Below, in pieces: positions 8,426 to 17,246 of a DNA stretch of 64,000 nucleotides; the stretch's first letter is position 1; the number at the start of each line of letters is the position of its first letter. The position numbers and the translations under genes are program-made. The DNA comes from Sphingopyxis sp. LC363 (lineage in GTDB: Bacteria > Pseudomonadota > Alphaproteobacteria > Sphingomonadales > Sphingomonadaceae). The notes under the pieces were generated by a model. It saw nothing but the letters and a program-made list of their open reading frames with translations, did not search any database and was not told where the DNA came from. Location of the stretch: the NCBI RefSeq assembly GCF_000756385.1, contig NZ_JNFC01000010.1:1-64000 (forward strand). The letters are read 5' to 3'.

Positions 8426-9051
8426 CCCATATTGCCGCCTTCGACGCCGCCTTCGCGCGCTGTCCGCTGATCGCTATCCTGCGCGGGGTGAAACCGGACG
8501 AGGTCGAGGCGATTGGCGAAACTTTGGTCGAGGAGGGCTTCACGCTGATCGAAGTCCCGCTGAATTCGCCCGACCCACTGGACAGTATCGGCCGCCTTGC
8601 CCGTGGGCTGAAGGGGCGCGCGGTCGTCGGCGCCGGCACGGTGCTCACCGCGGCCGATGTCGCGGCAGTCGCCGACGTTGGCGGAACGATGATCATTTCG
8701 CCCAACACCAACCTCGACGTCGTCGCGGCGGCGGCAGGGGCAGGGCTCGTGTCGCTTCCGGGCTTCGCGACCCCCAGCGAGGCGTTCGCTGCGCTGGCGG
8801 CGGGCGCGACGGCGCTGAAGCTCTTTCCCGCCGAGGCCGCCAGCCCGGCGGTGCTCAAGGCGCTGGGTGCGGTGGTTCCGGCGGGAACGCGCCTGCTACC
8901 GGTCGGCGGCATCGCGCCCGATAATATGGCGCCATGGATAGCGGCCGGCGCCGCGGGCTTTGGCCTCGGGTCGGCGCTCTACCGGCCGGGCATGCGTGCG
9001 GGCGAGGTCGGTGAGCGCGCGCGCGCCTTCATCGCCGCGCTGGACCGATAA
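8422..9051 (+). CDS. dgoA: 2-dehydro-3-deoxy-6-phosphogalactonate aldolase
   Basis: This 209-residue class I aldolase of the KDPG/KDPGal family splits 2-keto-3-deoxy-6-phosphogalactonate into pyruvate and D-glyceraldehyde 3-phosphate. The Schiff-base Lys133 lies in ATALKLFPAE and the catalytic Glu44 in LIEVPLNSP. GAGTVL and PVGGI form the phosphate and pyruvate sites. A GGAG site lies ten bases before the ATG, which overlaps the kinase stop. It completes the De Ley-Doudoroff route; KDPG-type specificity (glucose branch) cannot be excluded by sequence, but DgoK next to it favours galactose. Confidence 0.9.
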   Translation: MTHIAAFDAAFARCPLIAILRGVKPDEVEAIGETLVEEGFTLIEVPLNSPDPLDSIGRLARGLKGRAVVGAGTVLTAADVAAVADVGGTMIISPNTNLDVVAAAAGAGLVSLPGFATPSEAFAALAAGATALKLFPAEAASPAVLKALGAVVPAGTRLLPVGGIAPDNMAPWIAAGAAGFGLGSALYRPGMRAGEVGERARAFIAALDR

Positions 9052-9077
9052 TAACTTCATAATCCGGGAGATTTCCG

Positions 9078-10499
9078 ATGACCAAATTCAGCCGGCGCAA
9101 TCTGGTGCTCGCGTCGAGCATCTTCGCCTTTTCCTTCGCCGCGGCAGCGCCCGGATATGCGCAGGGCGCCGCCAAGGCGCCGGCGAAACCCAATATCGTG
9201 ATCTTCCTCGCTGACGACCTCAGCTATACCGACGTGTCGATCAATGGCGACGGCAACGTCCGCACCCCCGCCTTGCAGCGCCTCGCCGCCGAAGGCATGT
9301 CGTTCGACCGCGCCTTCGTCGCCTCGCCCGCCTGCGCGCCGAGCCGCGCCGCGCTGTTGACCGGGATGATGCCCGCGCGCAACGGGGCGGAGGCGAACCA
9401 CGACCGCGCCAACGCGGCGATCCGCAAGCTGCCTTCCTATCTGCAGGAACAGGGGTATCAGGTCGTCGCCTTCGGCAAGGTCGCGCACTATCAGCACACC
9501 GGAACCTATGGCTTCGATTATTATGCGAACGACACCTTCCACGATCACAAGGGCATTCCGGCTGCGGCCGAATGGCTGAAGGAGCGCAAGGACAAGCGCC
9601 CGCTGGCGCTGTTCGTCGGCAGCAACTGGCCGCATGTGCCGTGGCCGCGGACGACCGAGGGCTATGATCCCGCGGCGATGAAGCTGCCGCCGAAGACGGT
9701 CGATACGCCAATTACCCGCGATGCGCGCGCACGCTTCTATGCCGCGGTCACGCGGATGGACCAGGATCTCGCCTCGACGATGGACGCGGTCGACGCGGTG
9801 CTGGGGAAGGACACGTTCGTCCTTTATTCGACCGACCATGGCACGCAGTGGCCGTTCGGCAAATGGAACCTTTATGACACCGGCACCCGCGTGCCGATGG
9901 TCGTGCGCTGGAACGGCCATGTGAAGGCGGGGACGCGCACCGACGCGATGGTCAGTTGGGTCGATGTCCTGCCGACTTTGGTCGAGCTCGCCGGCGGCAA
10001 GAAACCCGAGGGCATCGACGGCCTTTCCTTCGCAAACCTGTTCGGCGTCGGGCAGGGACGTGGCGGCCGGAAGGAAATCTTCACGACGCATAACAATGAC
10101 GGCCGCGTGAACGTCTATCCGATGCGCAGCATCCGCACCGACCGCTGGAAATATATCGAGAATCTGCACCCCGACTGGACCTATACGACGCACATCGACC
10201 TGAAGGTGAAGCGCACCGATTCGGGCGCCTATTTCCCTTCGTGGCGCGACGCGGCGGACAAGGATCCCGCCGCCAAGGCGATCGTCGACAGCTATTACAA
10301 GCGGCCCGCCGAGGAACTTTATGACCTGAAGGCGGACCCCGACGAGAAGGTGAACCTGGCCGGCGACCCGCGCTATGCCAAGACATTGTCGGACCTTCGC
10401 GGTCGGCTTGCCGCATGGCGCAAGGCGCAGGGCGACAGCGGGGCGGTTCCCGTCAAACCCCGCTTCGAACGCGGCGCGATGGACGGCGAGGGCGACTGA
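9078..10499 (+). CDS. Formylglycine sulfatase 1 (sulfamidase/S1_8-like)
   Basis: This 473-residue exported sulfatase has the activation motif CAPSR starting at Cys86, the cysteine an FGE would oxidise to formylglycine. Other active-site pieces are FLADDLS with calcium ligands Asp46-Asp47, FGKVAHY, and YSTDHGTQWP. The layout (GKWNLYDTGTRVPMVVRW near the end) resembles the heparan N-sulfatase-like branch. The N-terminus has an FSRRNLVLA segment resembling a Tat motif, then a hydrophobic core ending near GYAQG. A CGGGAG site precedes the ATG, 26 bp after the aldolase stop, so it is probably in the same operon. A strong terminator follows. The sulfated sugar it acts on cannot be read from the sequence. 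Confidence 0.88.
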   Translation: MTKFSRRNLVLASSIFAFSFAAAAPGYAQGAAKAPAKPNIVIFLADDLSYTDVSINGDGNVRTPALQRLAAEGMSFDRAFVASPACAPSRAALLTGMMPARNGAEANHDRANAAIRKLPSYLQEQGYQVVAFGKVAHYQHTGTYGFDYYANDTFHDHKGIPAAAEWLKERKDKRPLALFVGSNWPHVPWPRTTEGYDPAAMKLPPKTVDTPITRDARARFYAAVTRMDQDLASTMDAVDAVLGKDTFVLYSTDHGTQWPFGKWNLYDTGTRVPMVVRWNGHVKAGTRTDAMVSWVDVLPTLVELAGGKKPEGIDGLSFANLFGVGQGRGGRKEIFTTHNNDGRVNVYPMRSIRTDRWKYIENLHPDWTYTTHIDLKVKRTDSGAYFPSWRDAADKDPAAKAIVDSYYKRPAEELYDLKADPDEKVNLAGDPRYAKTLSDLRGRLAAWRKAQGDSGAVPVKPRFERGAMDGEGD

Positions 10500-10528
10500 G
10501 AGCGGTCGCCGTTCAATCCGACACATGA

Positions 10529-10558
10529 TGCGCCGGAACCACCTCCGGCGCATTTTTT
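10529..10558 (+). terminator. Rho-independent terminator after the symporter-sulfatase operon
   Basis: A perfect nine-base stem (TGCGCCGGA paired with TCCGGCGCA) with a six-base loop is followed directly by six T. It closes the unit that runs from the symporter to sulfatase 1. Confidence 0.9.
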
Positions 10559-10610
10559 CTGGTGATGCCACCTCCGCGATCGCGCGTTGCCATATTTTCC
10601 GTTTTATATT

Positions 10611-10625
10611 ATTTATCGTCTAAGA
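10611..10625. promoter_or_regulatory. Candidate FadR-type operator, site 3 (weak right arm)
   Basis: ATTTAT-CGT-CTAAGA has a perfect left arm and the CGT spacer found at sites 4 and 5, but only three of six bases fit in the right arm. It sits in an AT-rich island 60 bp before the first TonB receptor gene. It is the poorest of the seven sites and is included mainly because of its position. Confidence 0.4.
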
Positions 10626-10685
10626 ATCGCTCCGAGATCGGAGTTGGTGATGAACGCGCGAAACGCGTCGAACAGGGAGAGGGTT

Positions 10686-13484
10686 ATGCGTAAGATTTTG
10701 TTGGGCGCCGTTTCGGCGACGGCGGTGTTTGTGTCGATGCCGGCTGTCGCTCAGGACGCACCGCCTCCCGCGGCGCAAGACCCGGTCCCGCAAGCCGAAA
10801 GCACCGATGGCGATATCGTCGTCACCGGCGTGCGCCAGTCGCTCGAACGCGCCGCGGAAGTGAAGCGCAACGCGACGCAGGTCGTCGATTCGATCGTCGC
10901 GACCGACATCGGCAAATTGCCCGACCCAACCGTCGCCGCCGCGCTGCAGCGCGTTCCCGGCATTCAGGTTCAGAACGACCGCAATAATGAGCTGTCGACC
11001 GTCCGCATCCGCGGCCTCACCGACATTTTGACCACGGTGAACGGGCGCGAGGTCGTGACCACCACCGGGCGCGGTTTCGATTTGCAGGATGTGCCCGCGG
11101 AAGCCTTGGCCCGGATCGACGCATTCAAATCGCAGACGGCTGACCAGATCGAGGGCGGGGTAGCCGGCGCACTGGACCTGCGGCTCAATCGTCCCTTCGA
11201 CTTCCGCGATCCGACGTTCGTCCTGACCGCGCGCCAGAATTACGCGACGATCGCCGACGCGAGCAATCCGCAGCTCGGGGCGCTCGCGGCCGCCAAGACC
11301 GATTCCTCGATCGGCGAGATCGGCGCGCTGGTCAATGTGACCTGGTCGCAGGCCGAGAATATCCGCAGCGTCACCAATCTGGGTGAACGCCGTTTCGTCT
11401 CGGGCGCGCCGTTCGGTACGGCCGACATCATGATGCCGCAGGTGCTGCGCAACATGCCCGACGTCGGCGACATCAAACGGTTCCAGGCCAATGCCGCGCT
11501 GCAATGGCAGGCGACCCCGTCGCTGCAATTCTATGCCGACGGCCTTTATACCTATTTCAACAGCACCACGGGCTTCGCCGGCTTCAACCCCCAGCCTTTC
11601 ACAAATGGTTCGCAGATTTCGGAGGTGACCCTCAGCGATTACTGCATCGACGCGCGCGTCAACGGCGCCGGGACCAACCCGCAGATCGTCAACAATGCCG
11701 ACGGTACGCAGACGCTTCAGCCCGCGACCGTCAGAACGATGTGCGAGCCGACGAGCGCGCGTTTCAACAATGTCGTGATCAACCAGAACAGCTCGTCCGA
11801 AGAGGTGACGCAGCGCAACAAGATGATCGCTGGCGGCCTGATCTTCGAACAGGATCGCGGAGTGCTCAAGGTCGATGTCGCTTATCAGACGTCGCGCTCG
11901 GTGACCGAGAATTTCAATGCCGAGATCGGGCAGCGCGTGCCAACAGTGTTCGTCGAATTCAACGACAACAACGGTCCTTCGTTCACCATCGACCCGTCGA
12001 TCCCGCTCAGCTCGGAAAATGTCTCGCTGCGCAATTCGATCAACCAGAATTTCTCGGCCGGCGAGGGCAGCCTGTTTCAGGCGCGGCTCGACAGCGAATA
12101 TGAATTCGACGGCATCCTGACCAAGCTTCGCGGCGGCTTGCGTTATGCCAAGCGCGAGGCGCTGTTCCAGCAAGTGCGCCAGACGAACACCGTGCAGTCG
12201 ATCGGTTTCGGCAATATCGGCACGCCGTCGGAAGCGAATGCGCGGCTAATTTCCTCTTTGCCCCTGTCACCCGATTTCCTGGGCGTGATCGGCGTCGCGC
12301 CGCGGCTCAATGGCGGGCAGGCGTTTCTGGGCGTGAACCCCGCCTATCTGCGGTCCGAACGCGGGCGCAACGAACTGCGCGATCTATTCGGCCTGCCGCT
12401 CGCGGCACCGGCGTACGATCCGACCAAGGAATTCAACGCCAACGAGGCGACTTACGCCGCCTATATGGAAGGCAGCTATGAAATCCCGATCGGTGCGCTC
12501 ACGCTCGACGGGGTGGTCGGCACCCGCGTCGTCAAGACCGACCGCACCATCTCGGGTTTCGAGCGCGTCGGGGACAGCGACACCTTCAGTCCGATCGTCG
12601 CCAAACGGTCGGACGTCGACATCCTGCCGTCGGCGACCGCACGCCTGAAGTTCCCGGGCTCGTTCCAGACGCGCCTGACCTATTCGCGGTCGATGCGGCG
12701 CCCCGATTTCGGCTCGCTCAACCCCGCGGAATCGCTCACCGTCGTCGGCAATGTGTTCCTGATCAACAACGGCACGCGCGGCAATCCCGATTTGCGTCCG
12801 CAGAAATCGGACAGCATCGATCTGACCGCCGAATATTATTTCGACAGCGGCTATGTCGCGGTCACCGGCTATTATCGTTCGATCAAGGACCGCGTCGTCA
12901 CGGCAAACCGGCAGGAGGAGATCGGGGGCGAAAATTACCTGATCTCCACCCCGCGCAACGTCGGGTCGGTCGACCTCAAAGGTATCGAGGTCAGCGCGCA
13001 ATATTTCTTCGACTTCCTGCCGGGCGCTCTTTCGGGCTTCGGCGTGCAGGGGGCGTTCACGCTGGCGGATTCGAAGGTCAAGGGTGACGATCCGCTCGCG
13101 GGCAACCCGCTGGTGGGCGTGTCCAAATATAATTACACCGCCGGGCTTCTCTACGATAAAAAAGGCCTAAGCGGACGCCTGATCTGGACCTTCCGCTCCA
13201 AATATATCAACGGTGACAACACCGGCGGCGTCGCGGTCCGGCCTTATGATGAGAGCCGGCCGGTTCAGGATCCCTATATCCCGGTGTTCCTGTCCTATGT
13301 CCGCCCCGCCGGCCGTCTCGACTTCAGCATCGGCTATGATGTGACCGACGCGCTGCGGCTCGACATCGGCGGTACCAATATCCTTCGCAACAAGACATCG
13401 ACATATTGGGGCGACAAGCGGGTCGTGTTTGCGCTGCAAGGCGATGAGACGGTTTATAGCATCGGCGCCCGCGTGAAATTCTGA
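10686..13484 (+). CDS. TonB-dependent outer-membrane receptor 1
   Basis: This receptor of about 932 residues has a signal peptide (MRKILLGAVSATAVFVSMPAVAQ). A sphingomonad-type DIVVTGVRQSLERAAEVKR segment follows, then a plug domain (KLPDPTVAAALQRVPGIQV, VRIRGLTDILTTVNGREV) and a long beta-barrel closing with the aromatic end GARVKF. The ATG at 10686 has GGGAGAGGG just upstream; an earlier ATG at 10650 would spoil the signal peptide. Receptors of this group import oligosaccharides with TonB energy. No SusD partner is present. It resembles the receptor encoded at 26811-29639. A GH43 gene follows 16 bp later, so receptor and hydrolase are probably co-transcribed. Confidence 0.9.
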   Translation: MRKILLGAVSATAVFVSMPAVAQDAPPPAAQDPVPQAESTDGDIVVTGVRQSLERAAEVKRNATQVVDSIVATDIGKLPDPTVAAALQRVPGIQVQNDRNNELSTVRIRGLTDILTTVNGREVVTTTGRGFDLQDVPAEALARIDAFKSQTADQIEGGVAGALDLRLNRPFDFRDPTFVLTARQNYATIADASNPQLGALAAAKTDSSIGEIGALVNVTWSQAENIRSVTNLGERRFVSGAPFGTADIMMPQVLRNMPDVGDIKRFQANAALQWQATPSLQFYADGLYTYFNSTTGFAGFNPQPFTNGSQISEVTLSDYCIDARVNGAGTNPQIVNNADGTQTLQPATVRTMCEPTSARFNNVVINQNSSSEEVTQRNKMIAGGLIFEQDRGVLKVDVAYQTSRSVTENFNAEIGQRVPTVFVEFNDNNGPSFTIDPSIPLSSENVSLRNSINQNFSAGEGSLFQARLDSEYEFDGILTKLRGGLRYAKREALFQQVRQTNTVQSIGFGNIGTPSEANARLISSLPLSPDFLGVIGVAPRLNGGQAFLGVNPAYLRSERGRNELRDLFGLPLAAPAYDPTKEFNANEATYAAYMEGSYEIPIGALTLDGVVGTRVVKTDRTISGFERVGDSDTFSPIVAKRSDVDILPSATARLKFPGSFQTRLTYSRSMRRPDFGSLNPAESLTVVGNVFLINNGTRGNPDLRPQKSDSIDLTAEYYFDSGYVAVTGYYRSIKDRVVTANRQEEIGGENYLISTPRNVGSVDLKGIEVSAQYFFDFLPGALSGFGVQGAFTLADSKVKGDDPLAGNPLVGVSKYNYTAGLLYDKKGLSGRLIWTFRSKYINGDNTGGVAVRPYDESRPVQDPYIPVFLSYVRPAGRLDFSIGYDVTDALRLDIGGTNILRNKTSTYWGDKRVVFALQGDETVYSIGARVKF

Positions 13485-13500
13485 GCTGACGAGGAAATGG

Positions 13501-14583
13501 ATGAAGGTCGCATATAAGAAGGGGACGGCAGGTTCGATCCGCCGCCCCAAAAACGGACTCGTTCGGCGCCCAGCGGCGTTGCTCGCGGTGCTGATGTCGG
13601 TGACGGTGCCGACCGGGCCGGGCGGTGCGGAGACGTCATCAGCGGCGACTTTTACCAACCCCGTGCTCACCTCGGGCCCCGATCCGTGGATCACGCAGTT
13701 AGACGGCGTCTATTATTACACCCACACGCTGGGCAACCGCATCATGCTGTGGCGAACGGGCAATATCGCCGACCTTGCCAAAGCGGAGAAGCGCGTCGTG
13801 TGGACGCCGCCCGCCAAGGGACCGAACGCGCACAGCATCTGGGCGCCCGAATTGCACCGGCTCGACGGGAAATGGTATCTCTATTATTCGGCGACCGCGA
13901 GCGGCTTCAAGGACGACAAGCACCGCGCGGTCTTCGTCCTCGAGAACAGCGGCGCCGATCCGATGCAGGGCGAATGGGTCGACAGGGGACGCGTGAATAC
14001 CGCGCATGCCGGGATCGACGGCACGGTCTTCGAACATGGCGGCAAACGCTATTTTGCGTACTCGCCCTATATCGGTTCCGACAGCGGGCTGGCGATTGCC
14101 GCGATGAGCAACCCCTGGACGCTCACCGGACCCGAAAGCGTGATCGCGATGCCCGACAAGGTATGGGAAAAGCAGGGGGGGCGCCATATCCTCGAAGGTC
14201 CCGAATTCTTGCGAGGGCCGAAGGGCGACCTGTTCCTGACCTATTCGGCGAGCGCCTGCTGGTCCGACGATTATGCGCTGGGATTGCTCCACGCGCCCGC
14301 GGGATCGGATGGGCTCGATGTGAAGGTCTGGACGAAAACCGCCGAGCCGGTCTTCAAGAGCGCGAACGGCGTCTACGCGACGGGGCACAACGGCTTTTTC
14401 ACCTCGCCCGACGGCAGGGAAAGCTGGATCATCTATCACGCCAATCCGGGGGCAGGGATGAAGTGCACGTCCGCGCGCGCACCGCATATCCAGCGTTTCG
14501 GGTGGAGCGATGCGGGGTGGCCGCAGTTCGGCGAGCCCGTCGCCAGCGACACGCCGCTTCCGGTTCCGTCGCGAGGGCGCTGA
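13501..14583 (+). CDS. GH43-family glycoside hydrolase A
   Basis: This 360-residue five-bladed propeller hydrolase has an N-terminal hydrophobic segment (about residues 24-43), consistent with export. The expected GH43 residues are Asp61 as general base (TSGPDPWI), Asp173 as pKa modulator (GIDGTVFEH) and Glu232 as general acid (ILEGPEFL), with the family motif WAPELH at 115-119. GH43 members remove arabinose, xylose or, in some subfamilies, beta-1,3-galactose; the subfamily is not clear to me. It is the second gene of the receptor 1 unit and ends at a two-way terminator. A side-chain arabinosidase or a galactosidase would both fit the locus. Confidence 0.82.
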   Translation: MKVAYKKGTAGSIRRPKNGLVRRPAALLAVLMSVTVPTGPGGAETSSAATFTNPVLTSGPDPWITQLDGVYYYTHTLGNRIMLWRTGNIADLAKAEKRVVWTPPAKGPNAHSIWAPELHRLDGKWYLYYSATASGFKDDKHRAVFVLENSGADPMQGEWVDRGRVNTAHAGIDGTVFEHGGKRYFAYSPYIGSDSGLAIAAMSNPWTLTGPESVIAMPDKVWEKQGGRHILEGPEFLRGPKGDLFLTYSASACWSDDYALGLLHAPAGSDGLDVKVWTKTAEPVFKSANGVYATGHNGFFTSPDGRESWIIYHANPGAGMKCTSARAPHIQRFGWSDAGWPQFGEPVASDTPLPVPSRGR

Positions 14584-14605
14584 CCGCTCTGCGCTTGTGA
14601 CAAAG

Positions 14606-14632
14606 AAAAGGCCGCGGGTACCGCGGCCTTTT
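14606..14632. terminator. Bidirectional terminator between convergent units
   Basis: A perfect twelve-base stem (AAAAGGCCGCGG paired with CCGCGGCCTTTT) with a three-base loop carries A and T runs on its outer sides. It can therefore terminate both the GH43 unit from the left and the sulfatase 2 unit from the right. Confidence 0.9.
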
Positions 14633-14650
14633 CGTTATTCCCCGAATCCC

Positions 14651-16222
14651 TCAGTTCCGGCGAGGCTTTCCGTTGATCGGTCGCGCCGCGGGCTGGCTGT
14701 CGAGGATCGCGTCGAGCTCGGCGCGTATCTTGGGGAGATCGTTCGCCTGGTTGCGCGTCTCTTCGGGATCGGCGACGAGGTCGTAGAGTTCATAGTCGCG
14801 CGCGCCGGTCTTTTCTTCAGTCCAGCGGACGAGGCGATAGCGGTCGGTGCGGATCGCCTGCCCGAGCCGTCCCGGGCGCGGATAGGCGTGATAGGCGTAA
14901 CTGCGCACGCGCGCCGCCGGGTCGTGCAGTACCGGCGCGAGCGAGGTGCCGTCGATCGGCTGCGGCCCGGTCGGGGCGGGCAGGGCGGCGAGCGCGGCGA
15001 GCGTCGGATAGATATCGACGGTTTCGGCAAGCTGGTCGGTCGCGCGTCCCTTGACGACGCCGGGGCCGGCGAAGATCAGCGGGATGCGCGTCGCCTGCTC
15101 CATGTTTGTGTGCTTGGTCCAAATACCATGATCGCCCAGGTGATAGCCATGGTCGCCCCACAGGACGACGATCGTGTTATCGGCAAGCCCTTCGCGTTCG
15201 AGCGCTTTTAGCACCTTGCCGATCTGGACGTCGACGTAGGAGACCCCGGCATAATAGCCGTGCAGCAGCGTGCGTTTCAGCTCGGCGGGGAATTTGTCGC
15301 CGCGAACATCCTCCGGCGGCTCGCGATAGGCCGTTATCTCGCCGCCTTGCTTGTCGGTATAGGCGGGCGCGCCAGCGGGCAGTCGCTCGAAATCGGGCAT
15401 CGGCAGCTTTGCCGGATCATACAAGTCCCAATAGCGCTTCGGCACCGAGAAGGGCAGGTGCGGGCGCGCAAATCCGACCGCGAGGAAGAAGGGCCGGTTG
15501 CCCTGTTTCAGCGCCTTCAGCCGCTCCCCGGCGCGCTTGGCGGTACGACCGTCGGCATAGGCATCGTCGGCGACGTCGGGCATTTCCCACGCGGCGCCGC
15601 GCGCTAACGTGCGCGCATAGGCAAAGGGATTGCCCTCGGGCACCGGAACCTCTTCGAACAGCGCCTCTTCCTGCGTCGGCTTGCCGCCAGTGCTCGCGGG
15701 ATCGACATATTCGATCACCTTTTCTTTGTGATGTGGGACCGACCAGCCGGCGGTGTCGCCGACGGTGCCGTGGCCGATGTGATAGACCTTGCCCATGCTT
15801 TCGGTGTGATAGCCCGCGCGCATGAAATGCTCGGGAAGCGTCACTGCGCCCGGCATATAATCGCGCAGGTTCATTCCGAAATTATAGATGCCGCTGCTCG
15901 TCGAGCGCGCGCCGGTCATCAAATTGATGCGGCTCGGCCCGCAGACGGCTTCATTGGCGTAAGCAAGATTGAACTTCAGGCCGCGCTGCGCGAGCCGGTC
16001 CATGTTCGGCGTGATCGCGGTGCGGTCGCCATAGGTGCCGAGCGCGGGCTTGAGATCGTCGACGAGGATCAGGAGAACATTGGGGCGCTGCGCACTCGCG
16101 GGTGCCGGCGCAGGCGTCAGCCCCGCCCGCGGCGCAGGCGTCTGGCTGCACGCCGAGGTTGCCGTGATCAGCAGGGCGAGCATCGCCCGGCGGCTCCAGT
16201 GGGCGGTCCGTCGCATCTTCAT
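14651..16222 (-). CDS. Formylglycine sulfatase 2 (iduronate-2-sulfatase-like)
   Basis: This 523-residue sulfatase has the activation motif CGPSR at Cys94. LILVDDLKPALGTYG (Asp55, Asp56), GKVYHIGHG and LWGDHGYHLGDHGIWTKHTN place it with the iduronate-2-sulfatase-like group (S1_7 type). The N-terminus (WSRRAMLALL, then TSACS) looks like a Tat-type signal possibly ending at a lipidated cysteine, although the lipobox is weak. Its ATG overlaps the FGE stop (ATGA), so it is the last gene of the unit sulfatase 3 - FGE - sulfatase 2. A second ATG lies six bases later. Despite the family name, the substrate need not be a glycosaminoglycan. Confidence 0.87.
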   Translation of the reverse strand: MKMRRTAHWSRRAMLALLITATSACSQTPAPRAGLTPAPAPASAQRPNVLLILVDDLKPALGTYGDRTAITPNMDRLAQRGLKFNLAYANEAVCGPSRINLMTGARSTSSGIYNFGMNLRDYMPGAVTLPEHFMRAGYHTESMGKVYHIGHGTVGDTAGWSVPHHKEKVIEYVDPASTGGKPTQEEALFEEVPVPEGNPFAYARTLARGAAWEMPDVADDAYADGRTAKRAGERLKALKQGNRPFFLAVGFARPHLPFSVPKRYWDLYDPAKLPMPDFERLPAGAPAYTDKQGGEITAYREPPEDVRGDKFPAELKRTLLHGYYAGVSYVDVQIGKVLKALEREGLADNTIVVLWGDHGYHLGDHGIWTKHTNMEQATRIPLIFAGPGVVKGRATDQLAETVDIYPTLAALAALPAPTGPQPIDGTSLAPVLHDPAARVRSYAYHAYPRPGRLGQAIRTDRYRLVRWTEEKTGARDYELYDLVADPEETRNQANDLPKIRAELDAILDSQPAARPINGKPRRN

Positions 16223-17193
16223 TCTCCCTTTCGTCGCGACACGCAGCGAAAGCCGATGTGGCTCGTCGCGCTATCGACATGTTGCGGATGCCGCGCCGCC
16301 GGGCGGTAGCGTTGGCAATAGTTGACGGCGCAGAGGTGCGATCCGCCCTTCATGACCTTGCGACCGATGCGCGCGCCGGGTGTCGCATCGTCATAGCTTT
16401 GCGCGAGCGTCGCGCCGCGCGGATTGGCGATAGCGCAGCACGGCGATTTGCTCTTTGCCGCCTGCGGCGCCGCATACCAGTCGCGCGTCCATTCCCAGAC
16501 GTTGCCGATCATGTCGAAAAGGCCGTAGCCATTGGCGGGAAAGCTGCCGACCGGCGTCGTGCGGTAATTACCGTCGGGCTTGGTCGTCGAGACGGGGAAG
16601 AGGCCGAGCCAATAATTGGCAAGGATAGCGCCGCCCGGCGCCAGTTCGTCGCCCCACGCAAATTCCCGCCCGTCGACGCCGCCGCGCGCGGCATATTCCC
16701 ATTCTGCCTCGGTCGGCAGCGCCTTGCCCGTCCATTTCGCATAAGCCTCGGCATCGCAGTGCGCGACATGGACGACCGGATGGTCCTCCATGCCTTGGAT
16801 CGAGCTTTCGGGGCCGGTCGGATGCCGCCAGTCGGCGCGGGGAACGAAGGCCCACCATCCCGACGGATCGTCGAGCGGGATAAGTCCGTCGGCTTTCTGG
16901 AACAGCAGCGATCCGGGCTCGACGCCCTCGAGATCGGCGCCGGGGTACAGCTTGGGATCGGGCGGCAGTTCGGCAAGGGTGCGATAGCCGGTGGTGGCGA
17001 CGAATTCGGCGAAAGCGGCGTTGGTTACCGGCGTCTCGTCGATCCAGAAGCTGTCGACCTTGACGCGGCGCAGCGGCCGTTCTTCGGGGTAGAAGCGGTC
17101 CGACCCCATGGTGAAGGCGCCGCCCTCGATGAAACGCATACCGTCGAGCGACGGGGCGGGGGCGGGGGCGGCACGGCGCGATGCGGCTTTCAT
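16219..17193 (-). CDS. Formylglycine-generating enzyme (sulfatase-activating, FGE/SUMF1)
   Basis: This 324-residue enzyme oxidises the motif cysteine of sulfatases to formylglycine using copper and oxygen. The diagnostic C-terminal segment has both copper-binding cysteines, Cys288 and Cys293, in KGGSHLC and NYCQRYRPAAR, followed by SHIGFRC. Upstream are the fold signatures LPTEAEWEYAARGG and DMIGNVWEWTRDWY. It has no signal peptide, so modification takes place in the cytoplasm before export. The ATG at 17193 lies 53 bp after sulfatase 3 and gives a compact N-terminus. The frame also extends to 17271, but that start would overlap sulfatase 3. No obvious ribosome site precedes 17193, so coupling to sulfatase 3 is possible. 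It presumably serves all five sulfatases here. Confidence 0.92.
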   Translation of the reverse strand: MKAASRRAAPAPAPSLDGMRFIEGGAFTMGSDRFYPEERPLRRVKVDSFWIDETPVTNAAFAEFVATTGYRTLAELPPDPKLYPGADLEGVEPGSLLFQKADGLIPLDDPSGWWAFVPRADWRHPTGPESSIQGMEDHPVVHVAHCDAEAYAKWTGKALPTEAEWEYAARGGVDGREFAWGDELAPGGAILANYWLGLFPVSTTKPDGNYRTTPVGSFPANGYGLFDMIGNVWEWTRDWYAAPQAAKSKSPCCAIANPRGATLAQSYDDATPGARIGRKVMKGGSHLCAVNYCQRYRPAARHPQHVDSATSHIGFRCVSRRKGE

Positions 17194-17246
17194 GGTCGGG
17201 CGATCATTTCGATTCTCGGGTTTGGCTTGTTTGTTTGGCTGCGCGC

